This document shows, one piece after another, positions 15,835 through 24,947 of a stretch of 64,000 nucleotides of DNA. Below the pieces are notes generated by a model. The model was not told where the DNA came from. It was given only the letters and a program-made list of their open reading frames with translations, and searched no databases. Origin of the DNA: an uncultured Lachnospiraceae bacterium (GTDB taxonomy: Bacteria > Bacillota > Clostridia > Lachnospirales > Lachnospiraceae). The DNA lies in contig CADAOZ010000012.1 in assembly GCA_902789735.1 (NCBI GenBank), positions 1 through 64,000 of the forward strand, written 5' to 3'. Made by a program: the position numbers and the translations under genes. How positions within the stretch are numbered: the stretch's first letter is position 1; every line of letters starts with the position of its first letter.

Positions 15835-16632
15835 TTACCATTTGCTGATATCTCTGCGGTCCGCGTCTTCAGCGGGCTCGTACCTGGGCAGCAGGCGGAG
15901 CTTATGCATGTTCAGGCGGTGCAGTCTGTCGATTTTCTTTTTGTGCTCTTCATTCTCACAGACGCCGGTCAGGATATAGTGATCCAGTTCCGCGTAGGTG
16001 AATCCCAGCTTATCTTCATCTGACAATCCGCTGAGGCCGTCGGAAGGAGTCTTCTGTACCAGCTGCTCCGGCAGGCCCAGGCAGGCGCCGACCTGCAGGA
16101 CCTCATGGACCATCAGGCCTGACAGGGGGCTGAAATCACCGGCAGCGTCGCCGTACTTGGTGGAATAGCCGACATAGTCTTCCGACATGTTGCAGGTATT
16201 TACGACACGTCCGCCCTGAGGAAGCATCTGACCGACCGCGTATAAGGTAGACATCCTGAGACGGGGGGCCAGATTGATCTTTGCTTCTCTTGCCATTTCA
16301 TCCGTACCGGTGATCTCTTTCAGGTCGGCATTGGTGGAGAGCATCTTCTCCATGGCATTGTAGGCTTCCCCGATATTCATTTCCACATAAGGGATACCGA
16401 TCGATTCAACGAGCAGTCTGGAATCCGAGATATCGCTCTGGACGCCGTTGGGCATCAGTACGCCGAGGACTCTGTCCTTTCCCAGCGCCTGGGCGCAGAG
16501 GGCTGCGGCCACACTGGAATCCTTGCCGCCGGATATACCGATGACAGCGGTGCAGGACGGACCGTTTTCCTCAAAGTACTTTTGAATCCACGCGATGATT
16601 TCATTTTTTGTCTTTTCAGGATCTCTAAGCAT
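15835..16632 (-). CDS. nadE: Ammonia-dependent NAD+ synthase
   Basis: 265 aa, the length of the short, ammonia-dependent NadE that lacks the glutaminase domain. The P-loop pyrophosphatase motif SGGKDSS is at residues 34-40, and 'YSTKYGDAAGDFSPL' with 'KTPSDGLSGLSDEDKLGFTY' (read in two parts) are NadE-specific. It adenylates nicotinic acid adenine dinucleotide and transfers ammonia to give NAD+. ATG 16632 is preceded by GGAGG-like AATGGAGGAAAAAG. It lies 56 bp downstream of the phosphohexomutase gene on the same strand and may share its transcript. Confidence 0.95.
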   Translation of the reverse strand: MLRDPEKTKNEIIAWIQKYFEENGPSCTAVIGISGGKDSSVAAALCAQALGKDRVLGVLMPNGVQSDISDSRLLVESIGIPYVEMNIGEAYNAMEKMLSTNADLKEITGTDEMAREAKINLAPRLRMSTLYAVGQMLPQGGRVVNTCNMSEDYVGYSTKYGDAAGDFSPLSGLMVHEVLQVGACLGLPEQLVQKTPSDGLSGLSDEDKLGFTYAELDHYILTGVCENEEHKKKIDRLHRLNMHKLRLLPRYEPAEDADRRDISKW

Positions 16633-16688
16633 CTTTTTCCTCCATTATTACATATATAAATAGCTGCCGGCGGTACCGGTCCGCAGGC

Positions 16689-18383
16689 TTATTCTACCCG
16701 GTTCACCCTTGTCAGGACGTCCTCTTTGATCTTGCTGTTGACTTCCAGGGCTTCCTCACGGCTGTTTCCGATGGTGTAGAAGTAGAACTTGATCTTGGGC
16801 TCTGTGCCGGAAGGACGGATGGCGAACCAGCTTCCGTTATCCAGGAAATAACGCAGAACATTGGAAGCGGGGATATCTTCATAGCCGTTGATATAGTCGA
16901 TGGTCTTTACCACTTTATAGCCGGCGGCTTCCGTGATCGGTTCCTCACGCAGGCTGTCCATCATGCGGCCGATCCGCTTGGAGCCGGCGATGCCTTCCAG
17001 GATCAGGTTGGGTTCATCCTCGGCTGCGTAGCCGTATTTCTCATAGATATCGTTCAGGACATCCCAGAGGGTCTTGCCCTGTTTCCGGTAATAGGCGGCC
17101 GCTTCCGCCACCAGCATGCCGGCACTGATGCCGTCCTTGTCGCGGATGTCTTCGCAGGCCGCGTAGCCGACGGATTCCTCATAGCCGAACAGGTAGACAT
17201 AATTGTTCTTATGCAGGAAGGGGATCCGGCCGCAGATGTTCTTGAAACCGGTCAGGGCTTCATACATCTTGACACCGTAGGACTCCGCGATGTCGGAGGT
17301 CAGGGTACTGGTGACAATGGATTTGACCATGGCGCCGTTGGACGGAAGGGTGCCGGCGGTCTTACGGCCTTCCAGAATATAATTGACCAGGATATAGCCG
17401 GTCTGGTTGCCGTTCAGGGGGACGTATTCGCCCTTGTCATCGCGAATCTCAATGGCGAAACGGTCGGAATCGGGGTCCGTTGCCATCAGCAGCTCGGCGC
17501 CCACCTGGCGGCCCAGTTCCTCACTCATCTTGAAAGCGGCAGGGCTTTCGGGGTTGGGATAGCCGACCGTGGTGAAGTCGGGATCCGGATCCGCCTGTTC
17601 CGGGACGATGTGCCAGTTGGTAAAGCCCCGGTCCTCCAGCATCTGACGGAAAGGAATGGAGCCGGCACCGTTCAGGGGCGTATAAACCAGGGGGATGGAC
17701 AGATCCAGCTCGTCGCCGCTGTGGATGGCCAGGCTCTCGATCTTGTCCAGATAGGCCCTGTCATATTCCGGTCCCAGTACGACAATCTTGCCTTCCCGGA
17801 CGCCTTCGTCAAAATTCATCTTTTTGATACCGCTGAAATAGTCCAGTACCTTAATGCAGTCATAGATGCCGTCCGCCACGGTGCTAGAGACCTGGCAGCC
17901 GTCCTCCCAGTAGACCTTGTAGCCGTTGTAATCCTTGGGATTATGGGAAGCGGTGATGTTGATGCCGGAAACGGTGCCCAGGCTCCGGATCAGGTAGGCC
18001 AGCTGGGGGGTAGGCCGCAGATCCGGGAAGACATAGGCTTTGATCCCGTTGGCCGCCAGAATGCCCGCGGCCAGCTGGCTGAAAGCCTTGGAGAAATGCC
18101 GGCAGTCATGGGCGATGATGACGCCCTTTGCGGCCGCTTCGGGGCCCTGCTTCAGGATATAATCCGCCAGTCCCTGGGTGGCTCTGCCGACCACGTTGGC
18201 ATTCATGCAGTTGGTGCCGGCCTTGAGCTTTCCCCGCAGACCGGCGGTGCCGAAGGCCAGCTCCTGGTAAAAGCGTTCTTCGATCTCGTTCTCGTCGTCA
18301 TAAATGGCGAGCAGTTTCTTATAGAAAGGGCTCTTCTCATCCATGCGTTTGACCCATCTATGGTAGCGCTCTTTTGCGTTCAT
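16689..18383 (-). CDS. Phosphoglucomutase/phosphomannomutase (alpha-D-phosphohexomutase)
   Basis: 564 aa, the size of the long bacterial PGM type (as B. subtilis PgcA). The active-site serine loop 'TASHNPKDYNG' has Ser146, the metal loop 'DPDSDRFAI' follows near 305, and the C-terminal phosphate-binding loop is 'IRPSGTEPKIKFY'. It interconverts hexose 1- and 6-phosphates for glycogen, exopolysaccharide and wall precursor synthesis. 'GTAGLRGK' at the start is the usual domain 1 signature. A second hexosamine mutase (GlmM type) is encoded at 59337, so the two have separate substrates. Confidence 0.93.
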   Translation of the reverse strand: MNAKERYHRWVKRMDEKSPFYKKLLAIYDDENEIEERFYQELAFGTAGLRGKLKAGTNCMNANVVGRATQGLADYILKQGPEAAAKGVIIAHDCRHFSKAFSQLAAGILAANGIKAYVFPDLRPTPQLAYLIRSLGTVSGINITASHNPKDYNGYKVYWEDGCQVSSTVADGIYDCIKVLDYFSGIKKMNFDEGVREGKIVVLGPEYDRAYLDKIESLAIHSGDELDLSIPLVYTPLNGAGSIPFRQMLEDRGFTNWHIVPEQADPDPDFTTVGYPNPESPAAFKMSEELGRQVGAELLMATDPDSDRFAIEIRDDKGEYVPLNGNQTGYILVNYILEGRKTAGTLPSNGAMVKSIVTSTLTSDIAESYGVKMYEALTGFKNICGRIPFLHKNNYVYLFGYEESVGYAACEDIRDKDGISAGMLVAEAAAYYRKQGKTLWDVLNDIYEKYGYAAEDEPNLILEGIAGSKRIGRMMDSLREEPITEAAGYKVVKTIDYINGYEDIPASNVLRYFLDNGSWFAIRPSGTEPKIKFYFYTIGNSREEALEVNSKIKEDVLTRVNRVE

Positions 18384-18697
18384 ACGTATTCTCCTCCCAT
18401 GATTGTTGGATGGCGGCCGCGTGTCCGGACTGCAGTCGGACAGGACCTGTTCCGGATTCCTCCTTTCATTTTACCATTCTTATCCGCCATCTGCGAGAAA
18501 AGTCGTGAAGAATTGCATATATTTTGTGCGGCGGACACATCAAATCTATAAAAAATTAACAAAATTGTAACTAAGAAATGATTCTAATTATCTGAATTAT
18601 GTATATAATAAAGGAAGGGGAACTGGTACTTTTTATAGAAAAACCCAAACCAAAAAAACCCAAACCCAAAACAAAAAGATTTAAGGGAGGTAACACA
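18384..18697. other. Intergenic region with A/T-rich promoter DNA and a low-complexity leader
   Basis: TATAAT at 18604-18609 is a good -10 for the iron alcohol dehydrogenase, but no good -35 is seen. The leader 18640-18676 is a CCCAAA/CCAAAC low-complexity tract that ends 9 bases before the ribosome site. It is open in frame with the dehydrogenase, but the strong GGGAGG at 18685-18690 marks the true start. Confidence 0.5.
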
Positions 18698-19843
18698 ATG
18701 GCAGTAAATCGTTTTGTATTAAATGGGATTTCTTACCATGGACACGGCGCGATCAATGAGATTCCCGGCATCGTCGCTTCCAAGGGCTTCAAAAAGGCTT
18801 TCGTAGCGTCTGACCCGGATCTGGTCAAATTCGGCGTCACCGCCAAGGTCACAGACCTGCTCAAGGCCAACAGCATTGACTTTGAACTGTATTCCGACAT
18901 CAAGCCCAATCCCACGATTGAGAACGTCCAGCACGGCGTTGCGGCTTTCAAGGCTTCCGGCGCGGACTTTATGATCACCATCGGCGGCGGCTCCTCCATG
19001 GACACCGGCAAAGCCATCGGTATCATCATCAACAACCCTGAGTTCGCGGATGTCCGTTCTCTGGAAGGTGTTGCGCCTACCAAGAAGCGCACCGTATTCA
19101 CCATCGCGGTTCCCACCACCGGCGGTACCGGCGCTGAGTCCACCATCAACTACGTCATCACCGACGTGGAGAAGAAGAGGAAATTCGTCTGCGTAGACCC
19201 TAACGATATCCCTGATATCGCAGTCGTAGATCCCGATATGATGTCCTCCATGCCCAAGGGCCTGACCGCTTCCACCGGTATGGATGCCCTGACCCACGCG
19301 ATCGAAGGCTATACCACAGCCGCTGCCTGGGAGCTGGCGGACTGCCTCAACCTGGAGTCCATCAAGCTGATCGGCGCCAACCTCCGCAAGGCGGTTGCCA
19401 ATGATCCCGACGGACGGGAAGGCATGGCTCTGGCACAGTATGTCACTGCAATGGCTTATTCCAACGTTGGTCTTGGTATTGCTCACTCCATGGCACACAC
19501 CCTGGGCGCTGTGTATGACACCCCTCATGGCGTTGCCTGCGCAATGATGCTGCCCATCGTCATGGAATTCAACGCTCCCTGCACCGGCGAGAAGTTCAAA
19601 CACATCGCAGAGGCGCTGGGCGTAGATACCACCGGCATGGATCAGGAGACCTATCGTAAAGCTGCCATCGACGCTGTTCGTCAGCTGTCCATCGATGTAG
19701 GCATTCCGACCAAGCTTGACAAGCTCAAAGAAGAAGATCTGGACTTCCTGTGCGAGTCCGCTGCCGCAGACGCCTGCGCGCCCGGCAACCCCAGACCCGC
19801 TTCTCTGGAAGAGTTCAGAGAGATGTTCAAGAAGCTGATGTAA
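18698..19843 (+). CDS. Iron-containing alcohol dehydrogenase
   Basis: 381 aa, the usual length of class III Fe-ADHs. 'GGGSSMDTGKAIG' binds the NAD(P) pyrophosphate, 'PTTGGTGAESTIN' follows, and the metal ligands fall in 'GMDALTHAIEGY' and 'GIAHSMAHTLGAVYDTPHG' (Asp/His and two His). Members reduce aldehydes to ethanol, butanol or propanediol during fermentation; the exact substrate is not readable. ATG 18698 follows GGGAGG by 7 bases. The gene stands alone with its own terminator. Codon use is highly biased (GCC, GGC, ATC), consistent with high expression. Confidence 0.93.
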   Translation: MAVNRFVLNGISYHGHGAINEIPGIVASKGFKKAFVASDPDLVKFGVTAKVTDLLKANSIDFELYSDIKPNPTIENVQHGVAAFKASGADFMITIGGGSSMDTGKAIGIIINNPEFADVRSLEGVAPTKKRTVFTIAVPTTGGTGAESTINYVITDVEKKRKFVCVDPNDIPDIAVVDPDMMSSMPKGLTASTGMDALTHAIEGYTTAAAWELADCLNLESIKLIGANLRKAVANDPDGREGMALAQYVTAMAYSNVGLGIAHSMAHTLGAVYDTPHGVACAMMLPIVMEFNAPCTGEKFKHIAEALGVDTTGMDQETYRKAAIDAVRQLSIDVGIPTKLDKLKEEDLDFLCESAAADACAPGNPRPASLEEFREMFKKLM

Positions 19844-20013
19844 TAGCTTATGACATCGGAGGACTTTTCGGCGAAGATTGTTTGAGAATTCATTCAGTTT
19901 CTTAATCGGAAAGTATACCGGTAAACATATCAGCGGAGGCTGCTCTTATAATGAAATTGGTCATTTAAGACGGTGTCCCGCAGGTAAGGACATTTAAAAG
20001 TCAAAAACAGTTG

Positions 20014-20050
20014 CTGCCGCCAGAGCTTTTGCTCTGGCGGCAGTTTCTTT
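20014..20050. terminator. Terminator between the alcohol dehydrogenase and the lipoprotein gene
   Basis: CTGCCGCCAGAGC (20014-20026) pairs perfectly with GCTCTGGCGGCAG (20031-20043) around TTTT, followed by TTTCTTTT. On the minus strand TGTTTTTG follows, so it serves both convergent genes. Confidence 0.9.
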
Positions 20051-20106
20051 TATATACTTTCTTTTTTATTTAGTTGTAACCGGCCAGTATTTTTACATTG
20101 TTGTGC

Positions 20107-20904
20107 TTATGGACGCATCACAGCGTCGTTCAGAGTGATGTATTGTCCATCCTCCAGGACCTGCATGACCGGCTCTGAGATGGTTGTCCGCTGATAAAAG
20201 CTGCTCATGTTCCCTCTGGCGTCTGCCGAAACGGAGTAGGAACCGGCCGTGCCTGGACGGCTGCTGCTGATCTCATAGACACCAGGTTCCAGATCTTTGC
20301 CGACCAGATACATGCCTGAGGGATACGTATCGTCGTCCGCTATATAAGGGGGAGCAGCATCCGCAGGGCAGGCAGTTCCTTCGAATTGTACATATTCTCC
20401 TTCACGGATAGTCAGATAGAGGCGATTGTAGAAGCCTATGTCATCAAGGACAGATGACAGGGAACCGCTGTCATCGGAGGTGAGCAGGACTTTGCCCGGG
20501 AACATGCCGGTATCCTGTTCAATCAGGTAAGTTCCTGCCGGAAGGTCGGTACCGGTCAGATAGGTGCCGGCCGGCCAGATGTTTGAACTTTCTGGGGGTT
20601 CGGAAGGCTTAGAAGTTTTGGAAGACCTTGAAGGCTTAGAAGAACTGCCCAGGGTGCTCTGTTCTTCCGGATGTGAAGATGCGTCTGCTGTCATTTCAGT
20701 TGATCCACCGGTTGATGGCCCATCTGAGGATTCATCGGATCTTTTCCCTGAAACGGCCGTGGATGGCGCGGATGGCGTTGATTGGGGACCGCTGTTCTGC
20801 GCAGCTCCGCAGCCGGTCAGGACCAGCAGCCCGGAGACTGCCAGGGAAATGGCAATCGGCCTGGGAATTTCTGGAAAGGCAGACAGTTTTTGGGGTTTGA
20901 ACAT
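20107..20904 (-). CDS. Lipoprotein with duplicated beta-rich repeat, unknown function
   Basis: 265 aa. The signal peptide ends in a lipobox (VLTGC, Cys32). A Ser/Thr/Pro/Lys-rich linker spans about 37-108, rich enough to span the cell wall. Two related modules follow, each opening with 'P(A/S)G.YL.G.DL.(A/P)G.Y' (at 111-126 and 195-210) and ending with 'EG(E)Y..F/L' (169-174 and 251-257). I do not recognise a named family. AGGAGG is 7 bases before ATG 20904. No neighbour explains its job; a surface-ligand role is a guess. Confidence 0.78.
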   Translation of the reverse strand: MFKPQKLSAFPEIPRPIAISLAVSGLLVLTGCGAAQNSGPQSTPSAPSTAVSGKRSDESSDGPSTGGSTEMTADASSHPEEQSTLGSSSKPSRSSKTSKPSEPPESSNIWPAGTYLTGTDLPAGTYLIEQDTGMFPGKVLLTSDDSGSLSSVLDDIGFYNRLYLTIREGEYVQFEGTACPADAAPPYIADDDTYPSGMYLVGKDLEPGVYEISSSRPGTAGSYSVSADARGNMSSFYQRTTISEPVMQVLEDGQYITLNDAVMRP

Positions 20905-21369
20905 AACAATACCTCCTGTTCTAAAGAATGGATAATAATGAGAAATGAGAAATTGAAAATAGAAGTGTGATATATAGGAAACTCCGATTTTTAGGCGGAG
21001 CGAAATGTGGCGAGAGGAATCTTATAGACTGTTTCGTTGCTGTCCACACAGTTGGTAATGCTAAAACGGATTTTTTCGGATTATGAATGCAGGTTAATAA
21101 CAGAAAAGGGATGTGAAAAAGCAAAGAATTGCAAGGAGTACAAAATTCGGCGGATGTGTAGAAAACAGAAGAGATAAAGAAACTTAAAGAAGAAAAAGAA
21201 CAAATAATAATGAAGAAACTTTCGAAGATGCAGATACTCAGGGACAGGAAAGAGATTACGGCAGCCGCGGTTCCATGACCGCGGCTGCGATAAAGATCTG
21301 CATGAAATTATTGGTATATTTAAGGGATTGTATAGGGCTGAACCTCTTAAAGAGGAATCTATAGCAGAC
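20905..21369. other. A/T-rich spacer between lipoprotein and sortase genes
   Basis: No gene is seen. It contains a GC-rich hairpin (21261-21271 with 21278-21288, GCAGCCGCGGT/ACCGCGGCTGC), which could end the minus-strand sortase transcript about 80 bp after its stop. The remaining sequence is A-rich with no clear repeats. Confidence 0.5.
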
Positions 21370-22137
21370 CTATTTGCTTTCAGGAATCGGAATACCCACG
21401 ATGATATACCGGGCATCTTCATACTCATAGGAGCAGGTGGACAGGACCATCAGATGTTCTGCCTTACTGTAGTCATATCTGGACTGAAAGTCTGATTTAG
21501 CGATTGCGTAATCTACAAATTCCCGGAAAGATTCCTCATCCTCAAATAAGCCATAGACAGGCGCTACAGCATTCTCAATAAAACCGGAGATGACATTGAT
21601 CCGGTAGTTGCCCTGCGGCGTCAGGTACCAGATATAGGAATGCTCCTCAAAGTAGGTCTGGTCACTGTATTTATGCAGGGAAGCGAACATGGATCCGTTC
21701 TTCATATGATGACCATAAAGGATCGTAACATAATTACTCAGGTCAGGATTGTTTCTGTAATCCATGAAGATACTGCCGGATGAATTGTACTGGCCGTTCA
21801 GCATGGTATGCAGATAGGTATCGTTGGTCTCTCCCTTCATGACCGGATAATTGATCACGGTATCCGGGGAGTAAATCCAGCCGACCACATCCGGGTTTTC
21901 CGCCTGCAGGCTGGAGAAGTCTATTTCAATGGGACAGGTATCTGAGCCCTCTTCGAGGTCCGCGACCGGTTCCTTATTCACGGTATCTTCTTTTTCTTTA
22001 ACATACTGATCGGCTGCCTGACTGTATTCCGCTGTTCCCGCATGATACTCCAGAAAGATTTTCAGGAGCTGGTACCCGCTGAACAGGAAGATGGCCGTAA
22101 AAATCACAAGCAGGATTTTTGTCAGAATATTCTTCAC
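21370..22137 (-). CDS. srtB: Class B sortase
   Basis: 255 aa with an N-terminal membrane anchor (about 5-28) and a sortase beta-barrel. The catalytic triad is visible: His143/144 in 'ILYGHHMKNGSMF', Cys235 in 'VLSTCSYEYED', and Arg243. The 'IFMDYRNNPDLSNY' loop and the insertion before the Cys are class B features. The enzyme would anchor surface proteins or pilins to peptidoglycan by transpeptidation. No protein with an obvious C-terminal sorting signal is encoded nearby, so its substrate is elsewhere. Confidence 0.92.
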   Translation of the reverse strand: MKNILTKILLVIFTAIFLFSGYQLLKIFLEYHAGTAEYSQAADQYVKEKEDTVNKEPVADLEEGSDTCPIEIDFSSLQAENPDVVGWIYSPDTVINYPVMKGETNDTYLHTMLNGQYNSSGSIFMDYRNNPDLSNYVTILYGHHMKNGSMFASLHKYSDQTYFEEHSYIWYLTPQGNYRINVISGFIENAVAPVYGLFEDEESFREFVDYAIAKSDFQSRYDYSKAEHLMVLSTCSYEYEDARYIIVGIPIPESK

Positions 22138-22228
22138 TTCTATACCTCATCATTCCGCGGTGGATTCTGTCTGCCGCTTCAGGAAGTATAGCATTTCCGG
22201 CACTGTAAGAGCAATCCCCGAGAGAATC

Positions 22229-22324
22229 TGAATTAACTGCCTGAATTAACTGCCGGTTCACGAGCTCAGAGGTGCCGGACAGGCCTGGCGATCAGGTTCA
22301 CGAGCTCAGAGGTGCCGGACAGGC
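22229..22324. repeat. Direct repeats upstream of the carboxypeptidase gene
   Basis: A 13-base unit (CTGAATTAACTGC) occurs twice in tandem from about 22229, followed by a 30-bp direct repeat starting GGTTCACGAGCTCAGAGG at 22255-22284 and 22295-22324. The GAGCTCAGAG core recurs in the large repeat block at 61.2-61.6 kb. Confidence 0.85.
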
Positions 22325-22433
22325 TCGGCTATAATTAACATACTAAGCATGTCAACCCTGCCCCGTGTGCGTACAATTTGAATTGGGCGATTATGTCTTG
22401 TGGCAGGGGCCGCGTTCCGGGACCTGTTCTTAA

Positions 22434-22462
22434 TTGACAGGAATAGCCCTGTGTGACAAAAT
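22434..22462 (+). promoter_or_regulatory. Promoter of the D-Ala-D-Ala carboxypeptidase gene
   Basis: TTGACA (22434-22439), 17 bases, CAAAAT (22457-22462). Just upstream a longer stem is possible between CCCTGCC near 22355 and GGCAGGGG near 22402. Confidence 0.6.
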
Positions 22463-22479
22463 ATATCTGATTTGGGCAT

Positions 22480-22526
22480 GGACGCCTATTTTATAGGATG
22501 CCTATGTATAGGATACCTATTTCATA
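22480..22526. repeat. Three 15-16 bp tandem repeats in the dacF-type leader
   Basis: Three consecutive units of the form GGAYRCCTATNNNATA occupy 22480-22495, 22496-22510 and 22511-22526. They lie downstream of the predicted promoter, in the untranslated leader, and end about 50 bases before the start codon. Confidence 0.8.
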
Positions 22527-22577
22527 TGAAGGGGAAGCCGTACGGTGTGAGGGCCGGACGGCAGAAAGGACAATGGT

Positions 22578-23936
22578 ATGAAATTAAGACGCTTCATTGT
22601 GGCAGTTCTGATGGTGGTCCTGATGATCACATGCTTACCCGCAGTGAGCATTTACGCGGATGAAAATGAGTTTAATGTTGACGCCAAGGCGGCGATTCTG
22701 ATCGATTCCGACAGCGGCAAGGTTCTGTATGAGAAGAATGCGGATGAGCAGTGTTATCCCGCGTCCACGACCAAGATCATGACAGCCCTGCTGGCCTTTG
22801 AAGCCATCGACAGGGGAGAGCTGTCCATGGATGATGTCATTACGGTCAAGCAGGAAGCCCTGGATTCCATCACGGATCCGGAGGCGTCTACGATCTATCT
22901 GGCAGCCGGTGAGGAAGTCCCTGTCAAGGACCTGCTTTACAGTATCATGCTGCCTTCCGCCAATGACGCCGCCAATGTCATGGCCGTTGTTGTAAGCGGC
23001 GACGTGGATACTTTCGTGGAGAAGATGAACAGCCGGGCCAAGGAACTGGGCTGCACAGGCACCCATTTTGCCAATCCCAACGGACTGCATGATGATGACC
23101 ATTACACGACTGCCAGGGATATGGCCCTGATCGCCATGGAATGCATGAAGCATGAGCAGTTCCGCAAGATGGCTGCAACCGGTGAGTACGCTATGCCTGC
23201 CACCAATTATTCCCAGCCCAGGGATCTGTATACGACAGACTACATGATCCGTCCGGGCAGCGGTTTTTACTATGAGTACGCGAACGGTATTAAGACTGGT
23301 TATACTTCCAGTGCCGGCCACTGTCTGATCTCTTCCGCGACCCGCTATTTTAATGAAGAGGGCGCGCCGGTAGCGACAGATGATGTCAGCGAAGACGAAA
23401 ACTATAAGGTCCGGAATTATATCGCAGTCGTTATGTTCGCCGATGACGGCGCGGACGGCCAGAATACCGCCTTTGATAAGAACATGGCCATGCTGGAGCA
23501 TGCCTTCAATGATTTCATGGACCAGAAGTTGCTGGAGAAGAATTATGTGCTCCGCCAGGTCCCTGTTACTCTGTCTGAGGATGGCGAGTACTGCCACCTG
23601 AAGACCAGCAATGACGTGATCGGCTTTGCCGAGAAGAACGCGGACATGAAAGAGGTGACCTGGGAGGTCGAGGCGCCGGAGGAACTGGAAGCGCCGGTCG
23701 TCAAGGGCGAGAAATACGGCGTTGCTACGGTCTACTATAAAGGCGAAGAGATCGGTACGGTCGATCTGGTCGCTTCCGAAGACCTGAGCTTCTCCCAGAG
23801 CCTTTACATGAAACAGCAGATCAGCAACTTCTTTGCTTCCGTTTACGGCAAAGTGGCGATCGGACTGGTCGTGGCGCTGATCCTGGCGATCATCGTCCTG
23901 ATCAATCTGAAGACAAGGAAACCCGGCGGCAGATAA
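22578..23936 (+). CDS. D-alanyl-D-alanine carboxypeptidase (peptidase S11, DacF/PBP5 type)
   Basis: 452 aa. The signal peptide ends near Ala27. Active-site motifs are SxxK at Ser63-Lys66 ('YPASTTKIMTALLAF'), SxN at Ser127-Asn129 and KTG at 239-241. A PBP5 C-terminal domain follows, and a transmembrane helix (about 422-443) anchors the protein, ending in basic residues. It trims the terminal D-Ala from peptidoglycan stem peptides outside the membrane. It heads a long co-directional gene run; the next gene begins 18 bp after its stop. Confidence 0.93.
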   Translation: MKLRRFIVAVLMVVLMITCLPAVSIYADENEFNVDAKAAILIDSDSGKVLYEKNADEQCYPASTTKIMTALLAFEAIDRGELSMDDVITVKQEALDSITDPEASTIYLAAGEEVPVKDLLYSIMLPSANDAANVMAVVVSGDVDTFVEKMNSRAKELGCTGTHFANPNGLHDDDHYTTARDMALIAMECMKHEQFRKMAATGEYAMPATNYSQPRDLYTTDYMIRPGSGFYYEYANGIKTGYTSSAGHCLISSATRYFNEEGAPVATDDVSEDENYKVRNYIAVVMFADDGADGQNTAFDKNMAMLEHAFNDFMDQKLLEKNYVLRQVPVTLSEDGEYCHLKTSNDVIGFAEKNADMKEVTWEVEAPEELEAPVVKGEKYGVATVYYKGEEIGTVDLVASEDLSFSQSLYMKQQISNFFASVYGKVAIGLVVALILAIIVLINLKTRKPGGR

Positions 23937-23954
23937 GAAAAACAGGGAGCGTCA

Positions 23955-24854
23955 ATGCCCGGAATTTATGTACAGAAATCAGGCCCCCGCGGGGACTATA
24001 TGGAGCTTACGGGATGGGAAGGGACGGCCGGAACCGCTGTCATCCCTTCCCATGTGCGGGATCTGCCTGTCACAAAAATCGCGAGCCATGCCTTTGACGG
24101 CAGGACCGACCTCAGGGAGCTCCGCCTGCCGGATTCGGTCGTATCGATCGGAGCTTTCTGCTTCTATAACTGCAGGAGCCTGAAGAAGATTCATATGTAT
24201 GACAGTGTGGAGGACTTCTATGACGGAGCCCTCCGCCAGTGTCTTTCCCTGGAGGAGATCACGATCGAATTCCGGGAGAAGGACCATTATTCCATTGTGA
24301 AAGAGATACTTGCGGATAATGACCGGATGCTGACGTTTCATCTGGTCCTGCCGGACGGGATCCAGCTGCGGCTGACCTTTCCGGCTTATTTTGATGGTTT
24401 CAAGGAAGATACCATGGCCAGGGCCATCCACCATTCCATCAACGGCAGCGGCTTTTCCTACCGGGAATGTGTCATGCGAAAGAGCATCTCTCTCAAGGAA
24501 TATGACAGGCTGTTCGCCAGGGTCATCTATGACAGCTACGAGGCTTCGGTCCGGATCGCCCTGGATCGGCTGATGTATCCGGTGGAGCTGGCGCCTGTCT
24601 ATGCCGGCAACTACGAACGGTATCTGGTGGAGACCGCCGACCAGGTCCTGCCTTATCTGATCGGGCGCGGGGACATGGAACGGCTGCTCTATCTGACAGA
24701 GCATAAGATGATCCCCAGGCCGGTCCTGGAGGACGCCATCCGCCTGGCTTCGGAAAAGGACCAGGCGGAGACCTGCGCGGTATTGATGGAATATCAGAGA
24801 AAGCACTTTGCGGCCCACGCGGGCACGATCCGTTTTTCTCTGGATGATCTGTAA
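23955..24854 (+). CDS. Protein with N-terminal BspA-like leucine-rich repeats, unknown function
   Basis: 299 aa, no signal peptide. Residues about 28-110 read as LRR_5 (BspA-type) repeats: 'IPSHVRDLPVTKIASHAFDG', then 'LRELRLPDSVVSIGAFCFYN' and 'LKKIHMYDSVEDFYDGALRQ'. The remaining 190 residues are mostly helical with no family I recognise. Most LRR_5 proteins are surface proteins, but this one appears cytoplasmic and is followed by a vWA protein and a MoxR ATPase. It may be a substrate-recognition partner of that pair; this rests on adjacency only. Confidence 0.8.
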   Translation: MPGIYVQKSGPRGDYMELTGWEGTAGTAVIPSHVRDLPVTKIASHAFDGRTDLRELRLPDSVVSIGAFCFYNCRSLKKIHMYDSVEDFYDGALRQCLSLEEITIEFREKDHYSIVKEILADNDRMLTFHLVLPDGIQLRLTFPAYFDGFKEDTMARAIHHSINGSGFSYRECVMRKSISLKEYDRLFARVIYDSYEASVRIALDRLMYPVELAPVYAGNYERYLVETADQVLPYLIGRGDMERLLYLTEHKMIPRPVLEDAIRLASEKDQAETCAVLMEYQRKHFAAHAGTIRFSLDDL

Positions 24855-24947
24855 AAGAGAAATGGAATGATCAGGAACGGAAGGCCGGATACGAAAGACC
24901 AGTAACCAAAAACAGAACCAAAGAACAGAAACCGGAGAACGTAACCT

